Source of the DNA: Aliikangiella coralliicola
GTDB lineage: Bacteria > Pseudomonadota > Gammaproteobacteria > Enterobacterales > Kangiellaceae
Length of the DNA: 64,000 nucleotides
Assembly (NCBI RefSeq): GCF_007004725.1
Contig: NZ_ML660162.1
Coordinates: 620,001 to 684,000 of the forward strand
Reading direction: 5' to 3'
The notes beneath the pieces are model-generated. The model worked only from the letters and a program-made list of their open reading frames with translations. It was not told the origin of the DNA and did not search any database. Made by a program: the position numbers and the translations under genes. Positions 53,839-63,862 of the stretch are shown here, one piece after another (within the stretch, counting starts at the first letter, position 1; the number at the start of each line of letters is the position of its first letter).

Positions 53839-56800
53839 ATGAAGTTAAAACCAATAATAAGCTTTTTAGTTATCCCTCTCTTTTTTATTAGTATTCACTC
53901 TTATCCAAAATCAGATAGAGTTTTTCAAACGAAGATTTTTGAGACATTCACAAAGAAGAATGGCCTTGGTAGTAATTCTGTTTTCGACATTTATCGAAGT
54001 TCAGACGGTTTTTTGTGGGTTGGTACTGTTTATGGACTTTATCGTTATGACGGAGTTCGATTTTCTCTAGTAAATATACAAGATATTATGGCTTCCAAAT
54101 ATTGGGTACATCATGTTACTGGAGATCTTGAGAAAAATATCTGGTTGAGCATCTATCCGAGGACTATTGTTAGATATAATACTAGAACTAGCAGTACGAA
54201 ATTATACAATCTAAAAAATAAGCACGGAGAACTCTTAGATGAAGGAAAAGTTACGAAAGTTTTTGTTGACAGTTCCAACGATATTTGGGTTGGCACCACA
54301 ACAAATTTACAAAAGTTAAATCGAAAAATAAATCAGTTTGAGGAATTCCCTCTTGTTAGCAATAATAAGAAATCGACAATTGATTCTGTGTCAGATATTG
54401 TTCAGGAAGGAAAAAAACTATGGATTGGAACAAATAATGGTATTGTCGAACTAGATCACAATAATAGTTATAAAAGACATTTACCTGCTTTTTTAAGGGA
54501 TACTAATAATTTTCAAGTTGTAGATATTGAAAAAAGTAATGATGGATATCTATGGGTTGCGACATCAAAAAATATCTATAAATTTAACTCGAAAAAAAAT
54601 AACGACATCACCTTACTCGATTGGAAAGAAAAGGAGCTTTGTAGGCAGCCGATTAAAAAAATGTTTTTTGATGATGCTAATCGAATCTGGCTGAGTTTTA
54701 GTGGCGATAGCATTAATATTTGCGTCATTAACATCGGAAAATTTTCTGCAAGAGAAATTCTGTCTAGCAACGCTTTTCAGTCTTCTTTTAAGAATGATGA
54801 TTTCTATCAAGCACACCAAGATCAAGAAGGTATTATCTGGTTTGGGACGGATGGGGGCCTAGTTAAGTTAAGTAAGAATTTAGATGTATATGAGTTCTTT
54901 ACGGCTACTACAAGTAAGGGACTACTGATGTCCATGGATAAAATTCATAATAACCTTTTCATGTCCTCAAATGGTTTTTGGCATTTCGATAGAGAAACTT
55001 TATTGGGTGAAAAGCTATTAGAGCATGAAATTCAGAGTTCCGGAATTTTAAATGGAATTGGTATTTATTACACTAAGCGTTTTCAAGGGAGAGTTAATGT
55101 ATACTTTTATGATAGCTCTAGTAAACGAAATATAGAAGCAACTGCGCTTAACAAAACGCTGAGCAACTTAAATATCAATAATGTTTCTTTGATTGGTGGA
55201 GATAATGGTTACTTATGGGTCGTAACTTCAAAAGGGGTTATTCGTTATCAACATTTTAACAAAAAAATAGCGAAGATTTTTTGGAAAAAACGTGGCTTAA
55301 AATCGAAAATCTCTCCTTTCTACCTTAGAAATTTTGATAGCCAAGTATGGGGCTGTGCTATGGATGGCGAATTATTCTATTCCGATCTAAATGGCGCGAA
55401 TTTACAAAAAGTCACTTTAACGAATAGAAATCAAGTTACACTTCGATGTAATACTATAAGTCAAGGTTTAGGTCGTTATTTATGGGTTGGTGCGCAGGCT
55501 GGAGTGTTTTCAGTCGACATGTTATCAAAAAACGTAAAACATGTGCACGATGTAGATGTATATGTTGGACGAACGGTAGAGACTGATACAGATTTATGGA
55601 TTGAGTCGGAAGGACTCTTCTATATATTTAATAAGGAAAGCGAAAAACACTCAATAGTGGATCTTAGCAGATTCGAAGATATCTCTACTGCTTCTTATTA
55701 CTCGAAACCATATATCGAAAATAACGTAGGCTTTTTCCCATATTTGCAAAAATCGTTAAAGTTGAGTTTTGATAAATTCGAGCATCCGGAAGAGCATGTA
55801 AAAGTTAATTTCAGCGATTTTTACCTGAATAATAATAAGGTTGATCTAAGAAACCATCCTTTAGTTAATACTAACTTTCAAATACCTTATGTCGAAAATT
55901 TAGAGATAAAATACTCAAAAAGTACAATCAAATTTGATTTCTTTTCATCAAATTTCTCGGTGCCACACAAGGTTAAGTACCGATACAAATTAGATGGCTA
56001 TGATGAAGATTGGTTGTATGCTAATTACCAACAAAACTTTGCAAGCTATCCCAGTTTATTTGACGGTGTATATACTTTAAAGGTTCAGGCACGCATAGAA
56101 GATAGTGAACAATGGGGGCCAGTCAGAGAGCTTACTTTAACAATCACTCCACCTCCGTGGAGAACATGGTTGGCTTATAGTTTCTATTTTATTGCGATTG
56201 GCTTTATTCTATATTCAATATACCAGTATCGTTTACGTGTACTTACGCGTAAGGCAAAGGAATTAGAGCAACAAGTCAAACAAAGAACTGAGCAAATTGA
56301 AATTCAAAAAGAGACGATAAAAAACTTACTTGAAAGAAAAAATGAAATGTTTGCCAATGTCTCTCACGAGTTTAGAACGCCTTTAACGCTAATTATTGGA
56401 CCGGTCAATTCGTTTATACAAAAGCACAAAGATTATAAGGTTGACTTCATGCCGGTCATAAATAATGCCAAACGTTTGCTAAGAATGGTCGATCAACTAT
56501 TAGACATTGCGAGAATTGACAGCGACCAAAAAAGCGATTTCGAAATAATAAATCTTTCAGAACTTGTAAAAAAAATTGCCGTTAATATGCAATCTCTTGC
56601 TGAGGAGAGAAAACTTAATATAAAAATCAATGTTAGCGATTCTGCTTACGTACAAGTTAACTATGATGCGGCGGAAAAAGTAATCGTTAATTTAGTGTCG
56701 AATGCCATCAAATATAATTCTCCTAATGGAACTATTTCGATAAAGCTTGAAACTAATAAAGACAAAGTCTTCTTTTCAATTTCTGATACAGGAATAGGAA

Positions 56801-57903
56801 TTCCGTCATCAGAGCAAGAAAGAATTTTTGAGCGATTTGTCAGATTAGAACAAAATGAAACTGATATCCCTGGAGCAGGCATTGGTCTTGCTCTGGTTAA
56901 AGAACTGGTTGAACGCTACCAAGGAAAAATATCTATAAAAAGCGAAATAGATCAGGGGTCCTGTTTTAGCATTGAGTGGCCGAAAGCTGAAAACAAGGAA
57001 CATCTACACTCTAGTGAAATAAACACGGAGATCGATTTAGACAGCATTATTTCAACGCAAGAAGTCGATGCAATAAGAAATAGTCAATCTACCATTGAAG
57101 TTAGTAGCCAAGAAGAGACCCTGGCAGAAAATAAACCTAAAGTATTAATTGTTGAAGATCACCCTGAAATGCGTGCCATGTTAAATAATTTATTGAATAG
57201 CAACTATGATTGCGAGTTGGCAAAAAATGGTAGTGAGGGGATCGAAAAAGCAATTAATACAATTCCCGATCTGGTTATTACTGACTTAATGATGCCTGGT
57301 AAGTCAGGATTTGATGTCGCCAAGGCGCTCAGAAACGACACTAAAACTTCACATATTCCAATAATATTACTCACCGCTAAAGGAGATATCGGCAGTCGAT
57401 TAACGGCATGGAAAACAGAAATAGATGAATTTATCACTAAGCCATTTGATCAACATGAATTACTAGTTAGATGTCAAAACCTTCTCAATATTCGTCGGCT
57501 ATTAAGCTCTCGCGTTAATTCACAGCTAAATAATGTGAATCATGATGAACGGGTTTCGCTGGAAGGAATTAGCCTCCGTGATCAAGAGTTTATCAAATCA
57601 CTAGAGGATGCAGTGGAAAGTCGTTATTCGAACGATAAATTGACCGTGTCAATATTAAGTGGTCTTTTATTTATGAGTGAAAAACAATTACAGAGAAAAG
57701 TGAAAGCTCTGTTGAACCAAAGTATTCCGGATTATGTAAGAAACTACCGTATGCGCAAAGCCGCCGAGTTACTGGAAAGTGGTATGCAAGTTTCGCAAAC
57801 TGCATTTGAGGTTGGCTTTTCTTCTGCCAGCTATTTTGGCTCGTGCTTCAAAGCCTGTTTTGGTGTTAATCCTTCTGAATATTTAAAACAGAAAAATAGA
57901 TAA
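53839..57903 (+). CDS. Hybrid two-component regulator: propeller sensor, kinase, receiver, AraC output
   Basis: A 1354-aa HTCS protein that joins sensing and transcription in one chain. A signal anchor (about 5-23) is followed by a two-component propeller region of about 14 short repeats (such as DGFLWVGTVYGLYRYDG) and a Y_Y_Y domain ending KYRYKLDGYDEDWLYANYQQNFASYPSLFDGVYTLKVQA. One membrane helix follows (WLAYSFYFIAIGFILYSIY, about 775-795). Next come HisKA (NVSHEFRTPLTLIIGP, near 840), HATPase (NLVSNAIKYNSPNG, GAGIGLALVKELVERY), a receiver (Asp near 1147 in VITDLMMPGKSG) and a C-terminal AraC domain (MSEKQLQRKVKALL, TAFEVGFSSASYFGSCFKACFGVNPSEYL). It is strikingly AT-rich versus neighbours. 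Such proteins control glycan-utilisation genes in Bacteroidetes; the target here is unknown. Confidence 0.92.
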   Translation: MKLKPIISFLVIPLFFISIHSYPKSDRVFQTKIFETFTKKNGLGSNSVFDIYRSSDGFLWVGTVYGLYRYDGVRFSLVNIQDIMASKYWVHHVTGDLEKNIWLSIYPRTIVRYNTRTSSTKLYNLKNKHGELLDEGKVTKVFVDSSNDIWVGTTTNLQKLNRKINQFEEFPLVSNNKKSTIDSVSDIVQEGKKLWIGTNNGIVELDHNNSYKRHLPAFLRDTNNFQVVDIEKSNDGYLWVATSKNIYKFNSKKNNDITLLDWKEKELCRQPIKKMFFDDANRIWLSFSGDSINICVINIGKFSAREILSSNAFQSSFKNDDFYQAHQDQEGIIWFGTDGGLVKLSKNLDVYEFFTATTSKGLLMSMDKIHNNLFMSSNGFWHFDRETLLGEKLLEHEIQSSGILNGIGIYYTKRFQGRVNVYFYDSSSKRNIEATALNKTLSNLNINNVSLIGGDNGYLWVVTSKGVIRYQHFNKKIAKIFWKKRGLKSKISPFYLRNFDSQVWGCAMDGELFYSDLNGANLQKVTLTNRNQVTLRCNTISQGLGRYLWVGAQAGVFSVDMLSKNVKHVHDVDVYVGRTVETDTDLWIESEGLFYIFNKESEKHSIVDLSRFEDISTASYYSKPYIENNVGFFPYLQKSLKLSFDKFEHPEEHVKVNFSDFYLNNNKVDLRNHPLVNTNFQIPYVENLEIKYSKSTIKFDFFSSNFSVPHKVKYRYKLDGYDEDWLYANYQQNFASYPSLFDGVYTLKVQARIEDSEQWGPVRELTLTITPPPWRTWLAYSFYFIAIGFILYSIYQYRLRVLTRKAKELEQQVKQRTEQIEIQKETIKNLLERKNEMFANVSHEFRTPLTLIIGPVNSFIQKHKDYKVDFMPVINNAKRLLRMVDQLLDIARIDSDQKSDFEIINLSELVKKIAVNMQSLAEERKLNIKINVSDSAYVQVNYDAAEKVIVNLVSNAIKYNSPNGTISIKLETNKDKVFFSISDTGIGIPSSEQERIFERFVRLEQNETDIPGAGIGLALVKELVERYQGKISIKSEIDQGSCFSIEWPKAENKEHLHSSEINTEIDLDSIISTQEVDAIRNSQSTIEVSSQEETLAENKPKVLIVEDHPEMRAMLNNLLNSNYDCELAKNGSEGIEKAINTIPDLVITDLMMPGKSGFDVAKALRNDTKTSHIPIILLTAKGDIGSRLTAWKTEIDEFITKPFDQHELLVRCQNLLNIRRLLSSRVNSQLNNVNHDERVSLEGISLRDQEFIKSLEDAVESRYSNDKLTVSILSGLLFMSEKQLQRKVKALLNQSIPDYVRNYRMRKAAELLESGMQVSQTAFEVGFSSASYFGSCFKACFGVNPSEYLKQKNR

Positions 57904-57941
57904 AGACGTAGTTAACTTTAAGTAGGTAGGTTGATGGCAAA

Positions 57942-60900
57942 TCAATCAGACGACTCCCCCACCAACTGACAAACCCGGTGGGGATGATTAAATCCTTTAA
58001 ATTGAATTTCTTCTAACTCAGTAAAATCAAACTCGTTACGGCATTGGGCGTAAATAGGATAACTAACTGTTATTTTCCCTGATGGAGAATAATTTTCTAA
58101 ACGAGAGGCCAGATTAATTCCGCTGCCCACAGCTCTAAAGGCGACAATATCCTCAGAACCAAAGTTTCCGACAGTGGCAAAATCTTGATGAATGCCAATG
58201 CGCAATTTGACATTATGATCAAAGCCCGCTTCCAACCACTGCTCTGAAAGTTCGGTCATTGCTTGCTGCATTTCAAGTGCTAATTTTGCTGCGGATTTTG
58301 CTTGCAATTGTTTGTCCATATTATCCAGGGCGCCAAAAAAGACCACCAGGCCGTCTCCCAAAATTTCATTAAGCACGCCATTTTTGTTTTCGATTAACTG
58401 GCCCATTTTCCCAAGAAAACTATTGAGAATATCGGTGATGGATTCGGGCTCAAAACGATCAGAGATCGAAGTAAAACCAGCCAGATCTGCGAATAAAACG
58501 GTGATCTGTTTTCGCATCGCCACCAATGGATTCTGAGTGTCATTAGTAATGATTTGTTTAACCATTTGTTTTGGAAAATATTTTCCCATGCGCTCACACG
58601 CTTGTTGCAATGTAGCAGTATGTTCTTGCTGCTGTTTAGCGTCAACCAGGCCTCTTAGCAAACTCATGGTATGAATACGGCTTAACAAAACTTCACGCTC
58701 AATAGGTTTAGTAACATAATCATTGGCACCGGCCTCGAAGCCTGCGCTGATATCGCCAGGTTGATTTCGCGCCGAAAGTAGCAGTATCGGCAACTCGATC
58801 GCTGTATATTTTTTCCGTAATCTTTTGCACACATCATAGCCAGATAATCCTGGCATCATGATGTCAATAATGGCTAAATCAAATTTTTCCTGTTCGCCTA
58901 ATTCAACAGCTTTTAATCCGTCTTCTGCGCTGACAACCTGGTAGCCGTTCATTTGCAATAAATCTGAAAGTACTTGAAGATTGATTGGATCATCGTCGGC
59001 GATAAGAACCTTACCTTTGTCCAGGTTATTATTTTTTTTCCTCTTTTTAATAGTTTTAGATTTATTCGTTGTTGAAATCACTCTAGCAGGTTTTTCGTGT
59101 GTGATACTTTCCACCACTTCAACTTCGTGGATATTCTCCAACCACATTGGAATTTCAAAGTAAAATTGCGAGCCTTCGTCCAGCTTAGAAACTGCCCATA
59201 AATTTCCACCGTGCTCTTCAATTAATTGGTGGCTGACCGATAGGCCAAGACCGGTTCCGCGGTGACTGATGGTTTCCGGCAAGGAGGCTTGTTCAAATGG
59301 TTCAAAAATGACTTCTAGCTGCGAGTTGTCAATCCCCATTCCTGTATCGCTAACGCAAACTTCGACAAAATTATTTTTACTATTTGCACTGATTTCTATT
59401 AAACCCTTGTTGGTGTATTTGATCGCATTACCAATCAAATTATGTAGCACCTGTTGAATACGGTTTTCGTCGGCATAAATTAACGGTAACTCTGCTGGAA
59501 TCGAGTTAACTATTTGTAATGACTTTTCTAACGCCAGCGGTCTTAATAAACTCACCACTACATTAACAATTGAGGAGAGATCGACGGCTTTTCGTTGCAA
59601 TACCAGGTTATGATGAGACAGTTTTTTAAAGTCCAGAATATCATTAACGAGTTGAGCTAGTCGCTTACCGCCATCAATAATTAGTTGTAAATGGTTAAGC
59701 GTTTTCTGATTTTGCAGACCTGCTATTCCTTCCTTAAGAGATTCTGCGATGCCGATAATACCATTAAGTGGAGTGCGCAGTTCGTGCGAAGTATTGGCCA
59801 GAAATTCATCCTTTAGTTGATCCACGCGACGTAAATGCTCATTAATCGCTTTTTGTTCTTGTAGTGAGCGTTCATGCTTGTTGAGGTAGTAAGCCAATAG
59901 CGCAATCACTAATGCAAAATATAAAAAGTAGGCCCACCAGGTTTGCCACATGGGCGGCTTAATCGTGAAGGTCACTTTAACCACTTCATCTACCCAGTTT
60001 CCATCACTGTTAGTTGCTTTTAATTCAAATGTATATCGATTGGGATCAAGGTTGGTAAATACAGCCTGGTTATTCAATCCTGATTCTGTCCATTGATCAT
60101 TATAGGGAATTAAACGATAGCGAAATCGGTTTCTTTCCGGGTGACGAAAATCGAGAGAAGCAAACTCAAAAAATAAATCGTTTTCGTTATATTGAAGTTC
60201 AATGGGTTGTTGCTGGTAAGGTACACCGTGCGGTAAAAAGGGTTTTCCCTGGACGTTTATGCCAGTTATTTTTACCTGTGGCTGAAAGTTATTGCGAGTT
60301 CGCGTTATCGGGTTAACAATGGTCACGCCATTAACGCTGCCGAAATAAATTTCGTCGGACAAAGAGCGCGTCACGGCATTCCCGGTAAATTCATTGGTCG
60401 TCAGTCCATCTTCAATAGTGTAGTTGGTAAATCGCCCGGTATTAGGGTCAAGTTCTGATAGTCCCCGGTTAGTACCCAGCCACAAATTTCCGTTCGCAGC
60501 GGCGACAATTCCATGTATGGCGCTGTTAGGTAAACCATCTTTTTCAAGATAACTTTTGAATTGAAAGTCTTTGTTTTGAATTTGCTCGGCTGATAATAGA
60601 TTCAATCCGTTAAAAGTCCCTACCCACAAATTTCCTGAATTATCTTTATAAAGACTTCGCACACTATTATCACTGATTGAAGTTTCATCACCCGGTTTGT
60701 TTTCAAACGCGAGCAAGGTGCCAAATTCCGGATCATAACGCTGGAGACCTTTGTTCCATGTCCCAAACCAGATAATGCCATCTTCATCCTGCAACATGGT
60801 ACGAACAATGGTGTTACCTAGCTGGCCCTGCTCAACAAAGTTATAGTCGTTAGCAATGTTGAGCGTTTCAGAATCAATTTTTAACAAGCCGTCGTCAGTA

Positions 60901-62357
60901 CCTACCCAGATGTTGCCGAAGCGGTCGCTTTCGACCATGCGAATACGATTGCTACTGACATAACCTTTTCGAAAATCCTTGCGTTGAATAAGCTGAGACT
61001 GTTTCGTATTAGGGTCAAAAACTGCTAATTGCCCTTGCTGATTTCCAAACCAGATACGCCGTTTATGATCAAAAGCGAATGCCTGGATCCGATTGCCGAT
61101 AGGTTGATTATTGCTGTCAAAAAATTCAGTGAAATGAACAAACTTATCATTGGTCGGGTCATATTGATCGAGACCATTTAAAGTCGCGATCCAGATCAAT
61201 CCGTTATTATCCTCTTCAATGTCCCAGACAAATTCATGGGATAAGCCATTAGACTGATGTGGCGCGTGGGTCAGTCGAGAAAGTCGGTTTTCAAAGGACA
61301 TGGTAATATTAATACCACCACCGGCTGTGCCCACCCAGATTAATCCAGAACGATCCTGATACATTGACCAGATGTCGTTAATGGTGAGGCTGTGGTTGTC
61401 TGCAGAGTTACGCGAAAAACGCTGAAACTTGTTGGCGCCTTTGCGGCGAATGTTTAAACCGCCTTCATTAGTCCCAACCCAGAGATCGCCGCTGGCAACC
61501 CTCAGTATCGAACGAACATCATTATTGGCGAGACTTTCGGGGTCAGATTCGTCGTGCATGTATTGTTCAAAATCATTCTGGTCCGGGCGTAAGTGATAAA
61601 GACCGTCGAAAAGTGTTCCAATCCAGAGGCTGTTGTCCGTATCCAGATAAAGGTCGTTAATATTTTCGGGCGCGGTTTCTCCCTGATAATAAGTAAAAAC
61701 CTGCTGATCGATATCGAAGTGCGCCAACGTCTCATCACTGGCAATCCATAAATTGCCATTGCCGTCATCAACAATGTCGACGATTGCGCCGTCGGGCAAT
61801 GACTGATTATCTAATGGATTATTGAGAAAATGTGCGAACGCTTGTTTTTCAGGGAGAAAAAGATTGAGTCCCTGGTCGGTGCCAACCCAGATGCGATTAG
61901 CATTGTCTTGATGGATCACTCTGACCTGAGGGTTACTCAAACTATCAAAATCGTCTTCTTTGGAAATAAATCGCGTGAATTCGCCGTTTTTCGGGTTAAA
62001 TCGATTAACACCGTTTTGCGCTGTACCAATCCATAAGTAACCCTGATCATCTTCGATAATCGAAACCACGATATTATCGGAAAGCGAACCGGGATCTTGT
62101 GGGTTATTTTTAAAATTAACAAATCGATACCCATCGTAACGAGTTAATCCGTCGTAAGTACCTATCCACATAAACCCCTGGCTGTCCTGATAGATGGTGT
62201 TGACGGTACTCTGCGGGAGTCCCTGTTCGGTGCCGATATGTAAAAAGCTGATAGCGTTGCGGCTGGCAAACGTCGGGCTTGCAAAAATACAGCCCAGCAA
62301 TATCAGCAGGCAAACGGCAGCTTTTTTGAATGCGTTCAGGTTAACGGGCAAAAACAA
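57942..62357 (-). CDS. Propeller hybrid histidine kinase with receiver and class III nucleotide cyclase
   Basis: A 1471-aa protein with a signal anchor (about 1-31), two propeller blocks built from repeats such as GFMWIGTYDGLTRYDG and NIWVGTDDGLL, a Y_Y_Y domain (about 690-800) and one membrane helix (about 805-823). The HisKA box is NTSHELRTPLNGIIG (near 854); HATPase follows with NLIGNAIKYTNKG and HRGTGLGLSVSHQL, then a receiver (about 1116-1235, Asp near 1160 in IIDIMMPGLSG). The C-terminal cyclase (about 1275-1470) has the metal Asp1291 in VLFADLAGFT and Asp1335 in ILGDGLVVFFG, and Asn/Arg in GINLASRLE. Glu1331 takes the position usually held by Lys in adenylate cyclases, and Arg replaces the usual Asp/Thr near FRAVG. 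A cyclic-nucleotide output is likely, but cAMP versus cGMP is open. Confidence 0.92.
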   Translation of the reverse strand: MFLPVNLNAFKKAAVCLLILLGCIFASPTFASRNAISFLHIGTEQGLPQSTVNTIYQDSQGFMWIGTYDGLTRYDGYRFVNFKNNPQDPGSLSDNIVVSIIEDDQGYLWIGTAQNGVNRFNPKNGEFTRFISKEDDFDSLSNPQVRVIHQDNANRIWVGTDQGLNLFLPEKQAFAHFLNNPLDNQSLPDGAIVDIVDDGNGNLWIASDETLAHFDIDQQVFTYYQGETAPENINDLYLDTDNSLWIGTLFDGLYHLRPDQNDFEQYMHDESDPESLANNDVRSILRVASGDLWVGTNEGGLNIRRKGANKFQRFSRNSADNHSLTINDIWSMYQDRSGLIWVGTAGGGINITMSFENRLSRLTHAPHQSNGLSHEFVWDIEEDNNGLIWIATLNGLDQYDPTNDKFVHFTEFFDSNNQPIGNRIQAFAFDHKRRIWFGNQQGQLAVFDPNTKQSQLIQRKDFRKGYVSSNRIRMVESDRFGNIWVGTDDGLLKIDSETLNIANDYNFVEQGQLGNTIVRTMLQDEDGIIWFGTWNKGLQRYDPEFGTLLAFENKPGDETSISDNSVRSLYKDNSGNLWVGTFNGLNLLSAEQIQNKDFQFKSYLEKDGLPNSAIHGIVAAANGNLWLGTNRGLSELDPNTGRFTNYTIEDGLTTNEFTGNAVTRSLSDEIYFGSVNGVTIVNPITRTRNNFQPQVKITGINVQGKPFLPHGVPYQQQPIELQYNENDLFFEFASLDFRHPERNRFRYRLIPYNDQWTESGLNNQAVFTNLDPNRYTFELKATNSDGNWVDEVVKVTFTIKPPMWQTWWAYFLYFALVIALLAYYLNKHERSLQEQKAINEHLRRVDQLKDEFLANTSHELRTPLNGIIGIAESLKEGIAGLQNQKTLNHLQLIIDGGKRLAQLVNDILDFKKLSHHNLVLQRKAVDLSSIVNVVVSLLRPLALEKSLQIVNSIPAELPLIYADENRIQQVLHNLIGNAIKYTNKGLIEISANSKNNFVEVCVSDTGMGIDNSQLEVIFEPFEQASLPETISHRGTGLGLSVSHQLIEEHGGNLWAVSKLDEGSQFYFEIPMWLENIHEVEVVESITHEKPARVISTTNKSKTIKKRKKNNNLDKGKVLIADDDPINLQVLSDLLQMNGYQVVSAEDGLKAVELGEQEKFDLAIIDIMMPGLSGYDVCKRLRKKYTAIELPILLLSARNQPGDISAGFEAGANDYVTKPIEREVLLSRIHTMSLLRGLVDAKQQQEHTATLQQACERMGKYFPKQMVKQIITNDTQNPLVAMRKQITVLFADLAGFTSISDRFEPESITDILNSFLGKMGQLIENKNGVLNEILGDGLVVFFGALDNMDKQLQAKSAAKLALEMQQAMTELSEQWLEAGFDHNVKLRIGIHQDFATVGNFGSEDIVAFRAVGSGINLASRLENYSPSGKITVSYPIYAQCRNEFDFTELEEIQFKGFNHPHRVCQLVGESSD

Positions 62358-62500
62358 AATATTGACTTATACTTTATCAAAGTAGTTTTCTGACTAAGCA
62401 AAGTACCTCAAATTAAACAAAAAGTCATTGTAAATAAAGGCATTTTGATTCGTGGTATAGTCTGGAACATCCAATCATCCCAACAATTGAAAATACATTA

Positions 62501-63787
62501 ATGTCGCAACTTTCGGATATTTTGGTTACTGAAAATCGCTCGCTGGACGAAGTTCCTCACGCGCCCGACCGACGTGAACCCGTTGGGTTTTTATTGCGAT
62601 TGTCCAAGGCACTGCATACTTACGGATTGCCAGCATATGAGCTTGAAAATACCATGAACGGGTGTGCGGAAGCGCTTGGCTATGGTATTCAGTGCATGTC
62701 TTTGCCAACCTCAATTAGCATGACGCTGTTACCGCCGCAGGGCGAGCCCCAAACTTACCTGATCCGTGTTGCACCAGGCGAAGTTAACCTGGAAAAATTG
62801 CGCAAAACGACAGATATCGCGCAGCAGGTCATCGCTGGTAATCTGTCAAGTGATAATGGTGCCGCTAAATTAAAAGCTGTTTCTCAAGCCAAGCCTGAGT
62901 ATCCCTGGTGGATCACCGTGTTGGCGTTCGCTTTTGTTTCGGGTGCAATCGCTCGGATTTTTTCCGGTGGAATGTTAGAAATTGCAGCGGCAGGGGTTAT
63001 CGGCCTTGTGGTTGGTGTGGTTGCGCTAGCTTCAAGAACTCGGCCATTGCTTGATCACCTTTTGCCGTCAACCTGTGCTTTTCTGGCGACCTTGTTGGCT
63101 TTTGTTATCGAGCATTTCTTGTTGCCGAATATCGCCGTGTCTGTGGTGGTTATTTCCGGGCTGATCATATTGCTCCCGGGATTATCGTTAACCATAGCAA
63201 TGGCAGAATTGGCGACCCAAAACATGGTGTCTGGTACTGCGCGATTGACTGGGGCTGCGACGGTATTTATTCAACTGGCCTTTGGCAGTGCGCTAGGCGT
63301 TGAAGTTGGAAAGTTGTTCTCTTTCAGTGTGCAAGATAGTAGCGTGACTCAGGTGCCATTCTGGAGTATCTGGTTGGCTGCGGCAGTGGCGGCTATTGCA
63401 CTTGTTCCTCTATTTGAAGCACGCAAAAAAGATGTCGTCTGGTTTCTGCTGGCAGCGTTATCGGCGTTTACCACTGTTCATTTCGCATCTCAATTGCTAG
63501 GGCCATCACTCGGTGCGTTTAGTGGTGCAATTACGGTCGGATTGTTAGCAAAACTCGGTTCGCGGGTTTTTTCTATTCCCGGCGCGATGATTATGATGCC
63601 TGGATTTATTATCCTGGTGCCTGGTTCCGTTGGTTATCGGAGTATTTTGGCATTGGTAGAAAAAGATATTGTTGGTGGCCTGGAGATAGCTTTTGATGTG
63701 GCTGTTATCGGGATCTCACTGGTGGCGGGTTTTCTGATTTCATCGATGGTTCCTTTGCCGAAAGATCGTGCTAAGGATCAGTACTGA
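62501..63787 (+). CDS. Threonine/serine exporter (ThrE) family protein
   Basis: A 428-aa inner-membrane protein joining ThrE N-terminal (PF06738) and C-terminal (PF12821) parts in one chain. The soluble N terminus has RREPVGFLLRLSKALHTYGLPAYELENTMNGCAEALG. About ten hydrophobic segments follow, with the conserved ILLPGLSLTIAMAELATQNMVSGTARLTGA and MMPGFIILVPGSVGYRSILAL motifs. It should export small amino acids driven by the proton motive force. Start ATG is after TGAAAATACATTA. The gene stands alone, divergent from the giant kinase; the shared 143-bp region holds no clear operator. Confidence 0.88.
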   Translation: MSQLSDILVTENRSLDEVPHAPDRREPVGFLLRLSKALHTYGLPAYELENTMNGCAEALGYGIQCMSLPTSISMTLLPPQGEPQTYLIRVAPGEVNLEKLRKTTDIAQQVIAGNLSSDNGAAKLKAVSQAKPEYPWWITVLAFAFVSGAIARIFSGGMLEIAAAGVIGLVVGVVALASRTRPLLDHLLPSTCAFLATLLAFVIEHFLLPNIAVSVVVISGLIILLPGLSLTIAMAELATQNMVSGTARLTGAATVFIQLAFGSALGVEVGKLFSFSVQDSSVTQVPFWSIWLAAAVAAIALVPLFEARKKDVVWFLLAALSAFTTVHFASQLLGPSLGAFSGAITVGLLAKLGSRVFSIPGAMIMMPGFIILVPGSVGYRSILALVEKDIVGGLEIAFDVAVIGISLVAGFLISSMVPLPKDRAKDQY

Positions 63788-63819
63788 GCATATGTTTTAA
63801 ACCTTTCCCTTCTCCCTGG

Positions 63820-63839
63820 CCCTCTCCCGCCGGAGAGGG
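63820..63839. repeat. Intergenic GC-rich palindromic repeat after ThrE gene
   Basis: The stem CCCTCTCC/GGAGAGGG with a CGCC loop lies in a pyrimidine-rich stretch. It resembles the element between nadK and recN and common intergenic repeats in gammaproteobacteria. It may also end the ThrE transcript. Confidence 0.5.
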
Positions 63840-63862
63840 GTAAAACAATGTGAATTAGAAAT

